Shown here: positions 17,719 to 27,033 of the stretch, in pieces
Numbering within the stretch: the first letter of the stretch is position 1
Layout: every line of letters starts with the position of its first letter
Assembly (NCBI RefSeq): GCF_018070575.1
Contig: NZ_JAGPXN010000022.1
Span: forward strand, 1 to 64,000
Reading direction: 5' to 3'
Length of the DNA: 64,000 bases
From: Micromonospora sp. C31
Lineage (GTDB): Bacteria; Actinomycetota; Actinomycetes; Mycobacteriales; Micromonosporaceae
Made by a program: the position numbers and the translations under genes
The notes under the pieces: model-generated
What the model was told of the DNA's origin: nothing
Databases searched by the model: none
Seen by the model: only the letters and a program-made list of their open reading frames with translations

Positions 17719-20157
17719 GTGGCGCGCTCGACCGGCCAGCGTGCCGCTCCGGGTGCGCCGGCTGCATACTTCGCTCTTCTCATCGGCGCGGTCCTGGCCA
17801 CGAGCGTGACCATCTTCCTCGCCATCGGCTTCTACCCGCCGAGCCGGCTTGCGGCCTACGAACTTCGCAGGACCGAATGCGACTCCGCGTTCGATGCCGG
17901 GGTCGCCCGGCTCGCAGCTGAGGGCATGTTGGACGACGCGTTGCGACGCGAGGCGCTGCAGGTCGAGTTCCGGTCCTGCCTGCGACCGGCCGTCGCCGAA
18001 CCGTTCACCTTGGTCGCCGTCGGGCTCGGCGTCCTCGTCGTGGTGGCAGTCGCCCTGTACCTCGCCCACCCGTGGTGGATCGTGCGGCGGAGTCGGGCGC
18101 GGCGGCTTCCGTCGGACCTCGTCCATGGCTTGGCAGACGACCTCGACGGCCTGCGCCGTGACTCGGGTCTGACCCGGGCACCGCAGTGGTGGCTGGTGCC
18201 TCATCGGGGCACCCCGAGCGGTCAGGCGTACGGCCTGCCGGGCCGGCGGCGGATCCAGCTGGACGCCGGGCTGCTGGTGTTGCGGGCCACCGACGCGCCA
18301 GCATTCCGAGCTGTCGTGGCGCACGAGTTGGCGCATCTGCGCAACCGAGACGTCGACCTCACCTACCTCACGATCGCAGTATGGCGGGCGTACCTGCTGG
18401 TGGCTGTGCTACCACCGCTGCTCCTGCTCGTGCATCCGGGCCTCATCACCGCGCCCACCCGCTGGACGTGGAGAACCAGCACGATCGTGTCCGCGCCGGG
18501 GTTCACCGCCCGGTTCCTCGGCACGCTGATCGCCCTCGGGTGTCTGGTCTACCTGCTGCGCAACGCGGTGCTGCGGGCACGCGAGACGTACGCCGACAGG
18601 GTGGCCGCCGACGCGGGCGCAACGGCTGCCGCGATGACCGCGATCCTGGAACGGCTCCCTGCGCCGGGCCGGTGGCTCGACCGGTGGGGCACCCATCCGC
18701 TTCCCGGCAGACGTCTCCGTGCGATTCGAGACCCCCGGGAGGCGTCACGGCCGACGCACTGGAACCTTGTCGCCGCCGGTCTCCCGGCGGGCGTCCTGAC
18801 CACGAACCTGGCACTGACAGCAGGCCTCGGCCTCGGACTGGACCCGCTACTCGGCACCGCACTGCTCGGGCTGGCGGTCGGGCCGTGGCTGGGGGCCATG
18901 CTCGCGTCGACGGTCTGGCGAGCAGCGCAGGCAGCCGTCGCGAACGCCGCACCGGCACACCGGGTGCCGTTCTGGCTCACGAGCGGACCGGTCCTGGTGG
19001 GATCGTTTCTGGTGGGGACACTGATGTCACTGGCCGTGATCACGGGCACGCCAGGCTCGATCGGCGGTTCCGGCCCGGCATCCACCCTGGTCGCAGGTCT
19101 GCTCCTCACGGTTGCCGCAGTGGCGTTGGCCGCCTGGACTGACTCGACGGCCCGCGCGGTTCTGTCCGGGTCGGCAACTCGCCGGACCGATCCGACGGCA
19201 GCCTCGGCAACGACCAGCGCGGCGGTCAGGTCCGGCGGACCGGCGCGCTGGGCACTCCCGGCGACATTGGGTGCCGCCGGCCTGGCCGGCGGGGCGGCGC
19301 TCGCGGTGTGGCTGCCGTACAGCATGATCCGGTTTGGGTTCGCGCTGAGCTTGGGTCCTGCACCGGCCGAGGGTGACGGTTGGTATGCGGCGGTCGCCAT
19401 GGTGAGCACCGCGGAGCTGGGGCCGGCGGACCGGTTGGTGCACAATCCGCTCACCCTGCCAGCTCTGACCGCCCTCTGGCTGGTACCGGCGCTGCTAGCG
19501 TGGAACGCGCCCGGCTGGCGGGCCCTGTGGTGGGCCACACTGCTCGGACTTGGCGGCGGCGCCGTGGCGGCGCTGATCGGCGTTCTGCTGCCCGTGGCCG
19601 CCGGTCTGGTGCTTCCCGTCGAGGTGCGCCAGGCCGTTCCGCAGCCAGCCGAGATGTCCTTCGACGCCGTGGTCGACAACGCCACCCTCGCTGTCGGCTC
19701 GGTGCTGCTGGCCATCGCCATGGCGATAGTGCTGATCAGAGGAGACTCGCGACGGCCAGCACTGGCCCTGCTTGCCGCGACGGTCACCACGGTTGCCGCC
19801 ACCGCGGCCATCTGGTGGCTGGCCGGGCCGGTTCGCTGCCTGACCGGCAACGGGTTGTGCCGCGCCACATCGGACCTGGAGGCCATGTCCAGGACCGCGC
19901 ACTGGATCCTCGTGCAGGGACTCATCGTGGCGATTCCACTGGTGCTGGCGGCAACCGTGGCCGCCAGGTGGATCGTCGCCCCCAACGGTCCGTCGCCGTC
20001 TAACACCACCGGTGACGACGAACCGACGGCGACGGGCCACCGGGCCGGGAGAGTCGCGGCGGTCGGTCTCGTTCTGCTGCTCGCGGTCACCGCGCTGCTT
20101 GTGTGGGGCATTCGGACGTCGGCACACGAGACGTGGCTACGCGGCTCTATCGGCTGA
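17719..20157 (+). CDS. M48-family membrane metallopeptidase
   Basis: 812 residues. Two hydrophobic segments flank an N-terminal extracytoplasmic loop (about 45-90). The M48 catalytic core follows, with the zinc motif HELAH (His202, Glu203, His206) and ETYADRVAAD further on, where the third ligand Glu is expected. The C-terminal 450 residues hold many additional hydrophobic helices, much longer than HtpX or Ste24, which places it in the large actinobacterial M48 group. The role is probably envelope protein turnover. It starts with GTG, coupled to the preceding small gene. Confidence 0.85.
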   Translation: MARSTGQRAAPGAPAAYFALLIGAVLATSVTIFLAIGFYPPSRLAAYELRRTECDSAFDAGVARLAAEGMLDDALRREALQVEFRSCLRPAVAEPFTLVAVGLGVLVVVAVALYLAHPWWIVRRSRARRLPSDLVHGLADDLDGLRRDSGLTRAPQWWLVPHRGTPSGQAYGLPGRRRIQLDAGLLVLRATDAPAFRAVVAHELAHLRNRDVDLTYLTIAVWRAYLLVAVLPPLLLLVHPGLITAPTRWTWRTSTIVSAPGFTARFLGTLIALGCLVYLLRNAVLRARETYADRVAADAGATAAAMTAILERLPAPGRWLDRWGTHPLPGRRLRAIRDPREASRPTHWNLVAAGLPAGVLTTNLALTAGLGLGLDPLLGTALLGLAVGPWLGAMLASTVWRAAQAAVANAAPAHRVPFWLTSGPVLVGSFLVGTLMSLAVITGTPGSIGGSGPASTLVAGLLLTVAAVALAAWTDSTARAVLSGSATRRTDPTAASATTSAAVRSGGPARWALPATLGAAGLAGGAALAVWLPYSMIRFGFALSLGPAPAEGDGWYAAVAMVSTAELGPADRLVHNPLTLPALTALWLVPALLAWNAPGWRALWWATLLGLGGGAVAALIGVLLPVAAGLVLPVEVRQAVPQPAEMSFDAVVDNATLAVGSVLLAIAMAIVLIRGDSRRPALALLAATVTTVAATAAIWWLAGPVRCLTGNGLCRATSDLEAMSRTAHWILVQGLIVAIPLVLAATVAARWIVAPNGPSPSNTTGDDEPTATGHRAGRVAAVGLVLLLAVTALLVWGIRTSAHETWLRGSIG

Positions 20158-20295
20158 CTTCGAGCATGCGAGGTCGATCAAGCAGTGACGAGCCGGCGAC
20201 GGTAGGCCTGCCCCTTCGGCCGGACGAGGCCGGTGAGCTGGGCTGCCCGCCGTCATGCGGCACCGGTTCCAGGATTAGTGGGAGGTGGTCGAGGC

Positions 20296-21315
20296 TCAGA
20301 CGGCCGCGAGCCGGACGACGAACCGGCATCCGTCTGCGGTGTTGCTCACCTCGACCCGGCCGCCGTGCGCTTCGACCAGTCCGCGCACGATCGCCAGCCC
20401 GAGACCTCCGGACGCGCCGTCACCACCCGCGGCGCGGGGGGAACGGGCGGGCTCGCCCCGGAACGCGACGTCGAAGAGCCGAGGCAGGTCGGTAGGGGGG
20501 ATGCCGCCGCAGGTGTCGGCGACGGACAGCCAGGCGAGGTCCCGGTCGCGGCCGGCCTCGACGAGTACTGTGCCGTCCGGTGGCGTGTAGCGCACCGCGT
20601 TGAGCAGCAGGTTTGCCACCACCCGGGCCAGCTCTGGTTCGCTGGCGGCGACCGTCGGCCAGCCGGACTCCGCGGCGACCAGCTTGATTCGTCGGGCTGC
20701 GGCCAACGGGGCGGTGCTGGCCAGCGCGTCCGAGACCACCTCCCCGAGCGGCACCGCCGCCATGGACAGCCGCAGGGCCCCGGCGTTGATCCGGGACAGT
20801 TCGAACAGGTCGTCGACGAGCCTGGTCATCCGGTCCGTCTCCAGCCGGATACGCCGGTGGTACTCCTCGACCGTCGCGGGATCACGGACGACGCCGTCCT
20901 CCAACGCCTCCGCCATCGCCCGCAGTCCGGCGAGTGGGGTACGCAGGTCATGGGAGACCCAGGCGACGAGGTCCCGACGCCCGGCCTCCACCTGCCGCTC
21001 CCGGTCGCGGGCCTGGTCGGCCCACACCGCGGCGGTGGCCAACCGGCGGCCGAAGTGCCCGCCGACGCCGAGGCTGACCACCGCCGCCGCGCCGACGGTG
21101 ATCAACACCACCTCCAGGTCGTGCGGGGACAGGAACATCGCCTCCGCGACCGCCACGACTCCGAGGACGACCGCGACCACCGCCGTGGTGAGCAGCACGC
21201 AGACGTGCACGATGATCGAGCTGCCTCGGAGCAGACGCAGCAGCAGCGCTCCGGCGACGCCAGCGGCGAGCGCCGCGCCGAGGGCGATCGCGAAGATCAG
21301 TGCCAGGTCACGCAA
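20296..21315 (-). CDS. Two-component sensor histidine kinase
   Basis: 339 residues. Two or three membrane helices (about 5-30, 38-62, 68-88) have almost no external loop, so it probably senses a membrane signal. HisKA has the phospho-accepting His in SHDLRTPLAGL (about residue 120). HATPase_c has the N box NLLLNAVRYT, G1 DTCGGIP and G2 GGLGLAIVRG. It starts with TTG overlapping the response regulator stop by 8 bases, a typical coupled pair. Confidence 0.88.
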   Translation of the reverse strand: MRDLALIFAIALGAALAAGVAGALLLRLLRGSSIIVHVCVLLTTAVVAVVLGVVAVAEAMFLSPHDLEVVLITVGAAAVVSLGVGGHFGRRLATAAVWADQARDRERQVEAGRRDLVAWVSHDLRTPLAGLRAMAEALEDGVVRDPATVEEYHRRIRLETDRMTRLVDDLFELSRINAGALRLSMAAVPLGEVVSDALASTAPLAAARRIKLVAAESGWPTVAASEPELARVVANLLLNAVRYTPPDGTVLVEAGRDRDLAWLSVADTCGGIPPTDLPRLFDVAFRGEPARSPRAAGGDGASGGLGLAIVRGLVEAHGGRVEVSNTADGCRFVVRLAAV

Positions 21316-22042
21316 CGGCCGGCCCGTACCGGTAGCCGATGCCCCAGACGGTCACCAGCCGGCGGGGGTTGGCGGGGTCGGCCTCGATCTTCTCGCGCAG
21401 GCGTCGCACGTGCACGGTCACGGTCGAGTGGTCGCCGAAGTTCCAGCCCCAGACCCGCTCGAGTAGTTCGGCTCGGGTGAACACCCGGGCCGGATGCCGC
21501 ATCAGGTGGACGAGAAGGTCGAACTCGCGCATGGTCAGAGCGACCTCCCGGCCGGCGAGATGGACGGTGCGGGGGCCGGTCCGCACCGTCAGGCTGCCGT
21601 CGGTGAGAGTCTCCGGCCGCCCGAGGGTCTGCTCACCGCCGGCACGGCGGAGCACCGAACGCACCCGCAGCACCAGTTCCCGCGGCGAGAAGGGTTTGGT
21701 CAGGTAGTCGTCCGCACCCAGTTGCAGGCCGAGGATCCGGTCGGCCTCGTCACCGAGCGCGGTGAGCATGATGATCGGTACGCCGTGGGGCCCGGCCCGC
21801 AGTTCACGACACACCTGCAGGCCGTTGACCTCGGGCAGCATCAGGTCGAGCACCACCAGGTCCGGCGTCTGCCTGGCGACGGCCGCCAACGCCGCTGCCC
21901 CGTCGCCCGCGTGGCGGGCCTGGAAACCGTCGTGCTCCAGGTAACGGCAGATCACGTCGCTGACGTTGTGGTCGTCGTCGACCACCAGCACCTGCTGCTT
22001 CGTCTGGTGCCCTCGTTCCCGCCCCGCCCCGGCCGCATCCAT
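21308..22042 (-). CDS. OmpR/PhoB-type response regulator
   Basis: 244 residues. Receiver domain (about 17-130): acidic pocket VVDDD, phospho-accepting Asp in LVVLDLMLP (about residue 65) and Lys in DDYLTKPFSP. The C-terminal winged helix (about 150-240) has LTMREFDLLVHLMRHPARVF and TVTVHVRRLREKIE. It is encoded just before its kinase. A TTGC-N7-TTAC repeat 47-61 bases upstream suggests autoregulation, and near-identical repeats stand before neighbouring operons. Confidence 0.92.
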   Translation of the reverse strand: MDAAGAGRERGHQTKQQVLVVDDDHNVSDVICRYLEHDGFQARHAGDGAAALAAVARQTPDLVVLDLMLPEVNGLQVCRELRAGPHGVPIIMLTALGDEADRILGLQLGADDYLTKPFSPRELVLRVRSVLRRAGGEQTLGRPETLTDGSLTVRTGPRTVHLAGREVALTMREFDLLVHLMRHPARVFTRAELLERVWGWNFGDHSTVTVHVRRLREKIEADPANPRRLVTVWGIGYRYGPAVA

Positions 22043-22088
22043 CCGGTCAGCGTAGCGACGAACCGGGCGCCGGCGGCCGGCCGGAAGC

Positions 22089-22103
22089 TTGCCAGGTTCT
22101 TAC
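22089..22103. promoter_or_regulatory. Imperfect TTAC-N7-TTAC repeat upstream of the response regulator
   Basis: TTGCCAGGTTCTTAC has the same 11-base period as the sites at 14755, 24167 and 26922, with one mismatch. It lies 47 bases upstream of the response regulator start and may serve autoregulation. Confidence 0.4.
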
Positions 22104-22128
22104 GGCTGCGCCCTGCCAGGGGTGGCGT

Positions 22129-22776
22129 TCACGGTGCGGCGGGACGGTCCAGGCGGGTCAACTCGGCGAACCAGCGACAGCCACAACGGAACACCTCGCC
22201 GACCGCCAGCCCCGCCGCAGCGGCGGCGCCCGACACCGCATCCGTGTCCAGCCACGCCCAGCGGAAGGCCGGGCCACGGTGCCGTCCGGTCGCCACGTGG
22301 ACCTGCCCCTGCCAGGTGCCGGCGCCCGGCGGTTCCAGCTCTACCAGCACCGTGCCGGACGGACGCAGCAGCTTTCCGCACCGTCGCAGCAGAGCCACCG
22401 GGTCGCCCCCGATGCCGATGTTCCCGTCGAGCAGCACCGTGTGTGCCCACCGCCCCTCGGCCGGCAGCGGGCCGAACAGGTCGGCGTGCACGGCGACCGC
22501 GCCGCGCGCCCGGGTCAACGCCACCGCCTGCGACGACACGTCCACCCCCACGGCGCTGAGCCCGGCCCTGGTCAGCGCCAGCGACATCCGGCCCGGACCG
22601 CACCCCAGGTCGAGGGTGGGGCCGGCACAGCGGGCGACCACCGTGGCGTCCGCCGGGGTGGCCGCCCGATGCCACCGCTTCACCGGCAGACGGCGGCGGG
22701 GCCCGTCCGCAGGCATCAGCCAGTGCACGTCGCCGGCCGGGTCGCGTAGAGCGGAGGCGAAACCGTCGCCGTTCAC
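22129..22776 (-). CDS. SAM-dependent class I methyltransferase
   Basis: 215 residues starting from the GTG at 22776. The SAM-binding motif I is LDLGCGPGRMSLAL, followed by VGVDVSSQAV and the VLLDGNIGIGGDP region. The substrate is unknown. The GTGA at 22773-22776 overlaps the stop of the DUF2064 gene by 4 bases, so it is the last gene of a three-gene operon GT2-DUF2064-methyltransferase, a combination often seen in actinobacteria beside a molybdopterin oxidoreductase. Confidence 0.82.
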   Translation of the reverse strand: MNGDGFASALRDPAGDVHWLMPADGPRRRLPVKRWHRAATPADATVVARCAGPTLDLGCGPGRMSLALTRAGLSAVGVDVSSQAVALTRARGAVAVHADLFGPLPAEGRWAHTVLLDGNIGIGGDPVALLRRCGKLLRPSGTVLVELEPPGAGTWQGQVHVATGRHRGPAFRWAWLDTDAVSGAAAAAGLAVGEVFRCGCRWFAELTRLDRPAAP

Positions 22777-23447
22777 GCGCGTACCACCATGGCACGACGC
22801 ACGGCCTCGACCCGGCGGGCGAACCGGCCATCCGGGGCCGCCGCCGCCACGGCGCACGCGTCGGACCAGTCGTCGACGTCGCGCAACACGGGCAGCGGCA
22901 CGGCCCGTAACCCGCGTCCAGTCAGCGCGGACCAGGTCGACCGCCCGGTCTGCGGTGTCGACATCGGCACCGCGCGCAGCACCACCGCCTGCCGGGGGTC
23001 GCGTAGCCCCAGCGCCCACCAGCCGCCGTCGTGGGCGTACCCCAGCGCTGCGTCGGCGCTCTCGAGCCGGCACATGGCGGCGGCCAGCCGCGCCGGGGTC
23101 AGCTGCGGGGTGTCCATCCCGATCTGCAGCACCCGACGGTCGGGGAACGCCCCGGCGACGTCGAGGTGGGCGTGCGCGAGCCGGTCGGCGAGACCCGTTC
23201 CCCGCTGCGGCAGGACCGACCAACCGGCGAGGGCGGCGGTCAACGCCACGCCGTCCACGGCGTCAGCGAGGTGCCCGGCCAACGCCAGGACGGGTGTCGC
23301 CCCTGGTGTCTCGCCCACGGCATCCAGGGTGTCCCGCAGCGCGGCGGCGGCCAACTCGGCGGCCTGGACGGGAGTCGCCGGCGGGCACAGCCGGGTCTTC
23401 ACCAGGCCGGGCACGGGCGCCTTGGCCATCACCAGCACGACGGTCAC
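22773..23447 (-). CDS. DUF2064 (TIGR04282-type) nucleotidyl/glycosyltransferase-like protein
   Basis: 224 residues. The N-terminus VVLVMAKAPVPGLVKTRLCP and the IGMDTPQLTP and YAHDGGWWALGL blocks are typical of the DUF2064 family, a GT-A-like fold related to cofactor guanylyltransferases and linked by name to arsenosugar-type glycosyl transfer. Its real substrate is unknown. GTGA overlaps couple it to both neighbours. Confidence 0.82.
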   Translation of the reverse strand: MTVVLVMAKAPVPGLVKTRLCPPATPVQAAELAAAALRDTLDAVGETPGATPVLALAGHLADAVDGVALTAALAGWSVLPQRGTGLADRLAHAHLDVAGAFPDRRVLQIGMDTPQLTPARLAAAMCRLESADAALGYAHDGGWWALGLRDPRQAVVLRAVPMSTPQTGRSTWSALTGRGLRAVPLPVLRDVDDWSDACAVAAAAPDGRFARRVEAVRRAMVVRA

Positions 23448-24118
23448 CGGGGCTCCCGTACGGTACGCAACACGGCGGCGAAGTCCCGGGTGGCCCGCAG
23501 GGTGCCCCGTACGGAGCCGGAGACCTTGGAACGGGTGCCGGCAGCGCGCGGGGCGTAGGTGACATCGACCTCGTGGATGCGCCAACCCGCCGCGGCGGCC
23601 CGGATCAACAGCTCCAGGGGATAGCCGAAGGCCCGGTCCGTGACTCCGAGGGCGAGCAGTGCCTCCCGACGGGCCACCCGGATCGGGCTGAGGTCACGCA
23701 GCGGCACGCCCCGGTGCCGCAGCAGCGCGGCGACCAGCGCCGTGCCCGCCCGGGCGTGCCAGGGCCACGCCCCCACACCGACCGGCCGACGACGGCCGAC
23801 GGCCAGATCGGCGACCCCGTCGGCGACGAGGGCGACCAGGGCGGGTAGCTCCCGGGGGGCGAAGGACCCGTCGGCGTCGAGCACGCAGACCAACTCGGTG
23901 TCGGCTGCCTCGATCCCGGTGTGCACGGCGGCCCCGTAGCCCCGCCGTGGTTCGTGCACCACCCGCGCACCGTGCCGGGCGGCCACCTCGGGTGAGCCGT
24001 CGCGCGAGCCGTTGTCCACCACGATCGCCCGGTATCCGGGCGGCAACGCGGTCAGCACGGCGGGCAGGGCAGCGGCCTCGTCCAGGCACGGCAGCACCAC
24101 GTCGATCTGTGTCGGCAT
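23444..24118 (-). CDS. Family 2 glycosyltransferase
   Basis: 224 residues, GT-A fold. N-terminal nucleotide-binding region IDVVLPCLDEAAALP, VVDNGSRDGS with the first Asp pair, and the metal-binding DxD in VLDADGSFAP. The acceptor-side motif is SPIRVARREALLALG. There is no C-terminal membrane helix, so it is shorter than dolichyl-phosphate mannosyltransferases of the GtrB type. It is the first gene of the operon and divergent from the membrane protein gene at 24264. Confidence 0.85.
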   Translation of the reverse strand: MPTQIDVVLPCLDEAAALPAVLTALPPGYRAIVVDNGSRDGSPEVAARHGARVVHEPRRGYGAAVHTGIEAADTELVCVLDADGSFAPRELPALVALVADGVADLAVGRRRPVGVGAWPWHARAGTALVAALLRHRGVPLRDLSPIRVARREALLALGVTDRAFGYPLELLIRAAAAGWRIHEVDVTYAPRAAGTRSKVSGSVRGTLRATRDFAAVLRTVREPR

Positions 24119-24166
24119 ACCGCCGACGCTAGGGCCGGCCCGGGGCGGTCGGCGCCCGATTCGACC

Positions 24167-24181
24167 TTACGGAACACTTAC
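24167..24181. promoter_or_regulatory. TTAC-N7-TTAC repeat between GT2 and membrane protein genes
   Basis: TTACGGAACACTTAC, with a third TTAC at 24196. It lies in the 145-base divergent intergenic region, so it could control both directions. Confidence 0.5.
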
Positions 24182-24263
24182 CGCACCGACACTTCTTACC
24201 GTCCGGTGACATACCGGCGAACTGGCTGACGGGACGGGGCCCGGTCCGTACCGTCCGGTCGAC

Positions 24264-25745
24264 ATGAGACCCGGTGCCACCGCTTCCCGCCCGTCCGTCG
24301 ACCCCCGCGTCCCGAACCGTCACCGGGGCGACCTGCTGGTGCTGGGCGTCGAGGCGATGCTGCTGGTCACCGCCGTGGCAGTGGGCGCGACGCTCAACCG
24401 CGCAGGCGTGGGCCTGTACGCCGACGCCGCGCCGCTCTACGCCACCTGGAAGCCGCACCTGGGCTGGGGCACGCCGGCCGCGTTGGCGATCGCCGTCGCG
24501 GTGGTCGGGCCCGGAACGCAGTGGGCCCGTACCGCCCGATGGGGCTCCCTGCTGTCCGTCGGCTACCTGGCGGCGGTCGGCTGGACGCTCGCCCTGGCAC
24601 TCGTGGACGGCTGGTCGGAAGGGCTGACTAGACGGCTCACCCCGCAGGCGGAGTATCTGCACGAGGTACCCCGGGTGACCGACGTCGGGCAGATGCTGGC
24701 CGGTTTCGCCGACCGCATCCTGGACTTCCAGCCGGACTCGTGGTCCACCCACACGGCCGGGCACCCACCGGGTGCCCTGCTGGTGTTCGTCGTGCTCGAC
24801 CGGGTGGGCCTGGGGGGTGGCACGGCGGCGGCGCTGGCCTGCGTCCTGGTCGGGGCGAGCGTCGTGGTGTCCGTGCCGATCGCCCTACGGGCCCTGGGCG
24901 CCGGCGGGGCCGCCCGGGCGGTGCTGCCGTTCCTGGTGCTGCTGCCCGGAGCGGTCTGGGTGGGTGCCTCCGCCGACGGTCTCTTCACCGGGATGGTAGC
25001 CGCCGGCCTCGCGCTGCTGGCGGTACGCGGAACCGCGACCGCGTCGGCCGGCGGCGTACTGCTCGGCTTCGCGCTGTACCTGTCCTACGGCTTCGTGCTC
25101 GTCGCGCCCCTGGCTCTCGTCGTGCTCGCGCTGCGTCCGAAGGGCCGGGGTGCCGCGCTGCTCGCCGGCGCGACCGGCGTGGCCGCGGTGGCGGTGGCGT
25201 TCACCGTCGCCGGGTTCCACTGGTGGCAGGGGTACGACCGGGTGGTCGAGCGCTACTACCAGGGTTGGGCGGCCGAGCGTCCCTACGCATACTGGGTCTG
25301 GGCCAACCTGGCGGCGCTGCTGCTCTCCGCCGGGCCGGTGGTCGGGCCGGCGCTGCGCCGTACTCTGCACTCGGCCCGCCGGGCCTGGCGGGCGTGGGAC
25401 AGTTCCCCCGCACTGCCCGCGTCGACGCCCGGGACCAGCGGACCGGGCCCGGCCGGCGACCCGTCGACCCGCGTCGCGCCTCGACACCAGCGGCTCGGCG
25501 CGCTCGCGCGACGGGTCGAGACACTCGGGCCTACCGTTCTGCTGCCGGCCGCCGCGGTGCTCGCGGTGCTCGCCGCCGACCTGTCGGGCATGAGCAAGGC
25601 AGAGGTGGAGCGGATCTGGCTGCCGTTCACGGTCTGGTTGCTCGTCGCCGTCGTGCAGCTGCCCGCCGCGACGCACCGCTGGTGGCTGGCCGGGCAGGCG
25701 CTCACCGCCCTCGCCGTCAACCACCTGCTGTTCACCGTCTCGTGA
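24264..25745 (+). CDS. Polytopic membrane protein, possible GT-C-type glycosyltransferase
   Basis: 493 residues with about ten hydrophobic helices. A short loop between early helices contains ADAAPLYATWKPHLGWGTP, with acidic residues positioned as in GT-C enzymes. Another external loop carries HTAGHPPGALLVF. A Pro/Gly/Ser-rich insertion (about 375-415) interrupts the C-terminal part before the last helices. No catalytic motif is firm. The GT2/DUF2064 operon, divergent from the same promoter region, supports a role in cell-envelope glycan transfer. Confidence 0.65.
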   Translation: MRPGATASRPSVDPRVPNRHRGDLLVLGVEAMLLVTAVAVGATLNRAGVGLYADAAPLYATWKPHLGWGTPAALAIAVAVVGPGTQWARTARWGSLLSVGYLAAVGWTLALALVDGWSEGLTRRLTPQAEYLHEVPRVTDVGQMLAGFADRILDFQPDSWSTHTAGHPPGALLVFVVLDRVGLGGGTAAALACVLVGASVVVSVPIALRALGAGGAARAVLPFLVLLPGAVWVGASADGLFTGMVAAGLALLAVRGTATASAGGVLLGFALYLSYGFVLVAPLALVVLALRPKGRGAALLAGATGVAAVAVAFTVAGFHWWQGYDRVVERYYQGWAAERPYAYWVWANLAALLLSAGPVVGPALRRTLHSARRAWRAWDSSPALPASTPGTSGPGPAGDPSTRVAPRHQRLGALARRVETLGPTVLLPAAAVLAVLAADLSGMSKAEVERIWLPFTVWLLVAVVQLPAATHRWWLAGQALTALAVNHLLFTVS

Positions 25746-25783
25746 GCCGACCCCCTGCCGCCGACGGGCGGGTGGGGCGAGGC

Positions 25784-26845
25784 TCAGGCCGACACGACGG
25801 CCGGTTCCCGTAGCGGATCCGTGGCGAAGGCGGTCACTCCGTCGACGAAGCTGACCTGGGCGGTGTATCCGAGCAGTTCGCGGGCGCGGCCGGGATCGGC
25901 GACGACGTGCCGCACGTCGGCGGCCCGGGCGCCGCCGACGACCACCGGTGCTGGCCCGTCCATCGCCGCCGCCAGGGCGGTGGCGAGATCGCCGACGGTG
26001 TGCGGCTGGCCGGAGCAGACGTTCACCGGTACCAGGCCGTCCGGAGCCGCAGCGGTGAGCGCCAGCACGTTCGCGCGTGCCACGTCGGAGACGTGCACGA
26101 AGTCGCGCCGCTGCAAGCCGTCCTCGTAGACCCGTGGCGGCCGACCACCTGCCAGCGCCGACCGGAAGATCGACGCGACTCCGGCGTACGGAGTGTCGCG
26201 GGGCATCCGGGGGCCGTACACGTTGTGGTAGCGCAGCGCCCAGACCCCTGCCCCGGTCTGCCGGCTCCACGCGGCGGCCAGATGCTCCTGGGCCAGTTTG
26301 CTGGCCGCGTAGGTGCTGCGCGGTTCGAGCGGGGCGTCCTCCGGCACGAGCGCGCTGGTGAGCGCGCCGGCGCAGGTCGGACAGGTGGGGTCGTACCGGC
26401 CGGCGGCGACATCGGCCTCGCGACGTGGGGCCGGTCGAACGACCCCGTGCCGGGCGCAGGTGTATCGCCCCTCTCCGTAGACGACCATGGAACTGGCCAA
26501 CACCAGACGGGACACGCCGGTGCGGTGCATCGCTGCCAGCAGCACCGCCGTGCCGTAGTCGTTGTGGCTGACGTAGTCGGGAGCATCCGACGGGTCCAGC
26601 CCGTGCCCGACCATCGCCGCCTGGTGACACACGGCATCGACCCCGGTCAGCAGACCGTCGAGCAGGTGCGGATCGCGGACGTCGCCGACGACCGGATCGT
26701 GGCGGCGGAACCAGTCGGGCAGCACGCTGCCGTGCGCCTGGGGCAGCAGCGCGTCCAGGCACACCACCTGGTGCCCCTGAGCCACGAGCAGGTCCGCGAC
26801 CTGCGATCCGATGAAGCCGGCGGCGCCGGTGACGAGTACCCGCAT
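25784..26845 (-). CDS. NAD-dependent epimerase/dehydratase (SDR family)
   Basis: 353 residues. Rossmann motif GAAGFIGSQVADLL at the N-terminus and the catalytic Tyr-x-x-x-Lys in STYAASKLAQ, with Ser in LASSMVVYGEG. An insertion of about 45 residues carries four cysteine/histidine positions (CARHG and CPTCAG), which is unusual for UDP-sugar epimerases and could bind a metal. It ends three dozen bases from the convergent membrane protein gene. A nucleotide sugar is the probable substrate. Confidence 0.85.
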   Translation of the reverse strand: MRVLVTGAAGFIGSQVADLLVAQGHQVVCLDALLPQAHGSVLPDWFRRHDPVVGDVRDPHLLDGLLTGVDAVCHQAAMVGHGLDPSDAPDYVSHNDYGTAVLLAAMHRTGVSRLVLASSMVVYGEGRYTCARHGVVRPAPRREADVAAGRYDPTCPTCAGALTSALVPEDAPLEPRSTYAASKLAQEHLAAAWSRQTGAGVWALRYHNVYGPRMPRDTPYAGVASIFRSALAGGRPPRVYEDGLQRRDFVHVSDVARANVLALTAAAPDGLVPVNVCSGQPHTVGDLATALAAAMDGPAPVVVGGARAADVRHVVADPGRARELLGYTAQVSFVDGVTAFATDPLREPAVVSA

Positions 26846-26921
26846 TGCGTCACGCTAGGTCAGCGGGGCGGCCGTCGGGGCCGGTTCGGCTCCGACGTCA
26901 GCACTTCGTAAGGGACGGCCG

Positions 26922-26936
26922 GTAAGCCTTCGGTAA
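26922..26936. promoter_or_regulatory. GTAA-N7-GTAA repeat between epimerase and oxidoreductase genes
   Basis: GTAAGCCTTCGGTAA, with a further GTAA at 26908. It lies in the 188-base divergent region and shares GTAAG, four variable bases, then CGGTAAT with the site at 14755. Confidence 0.5.
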
Positions 26937-27033
26937 TGCCGCAAAGCCCGCCCGAGGGCACCGTTGCCGGTTAGCGTCCTGCACGGAGCCCGTCGCGTCC
27001 GGTCCGACGCCCTCGCCGACTGGAGGAGGAACC

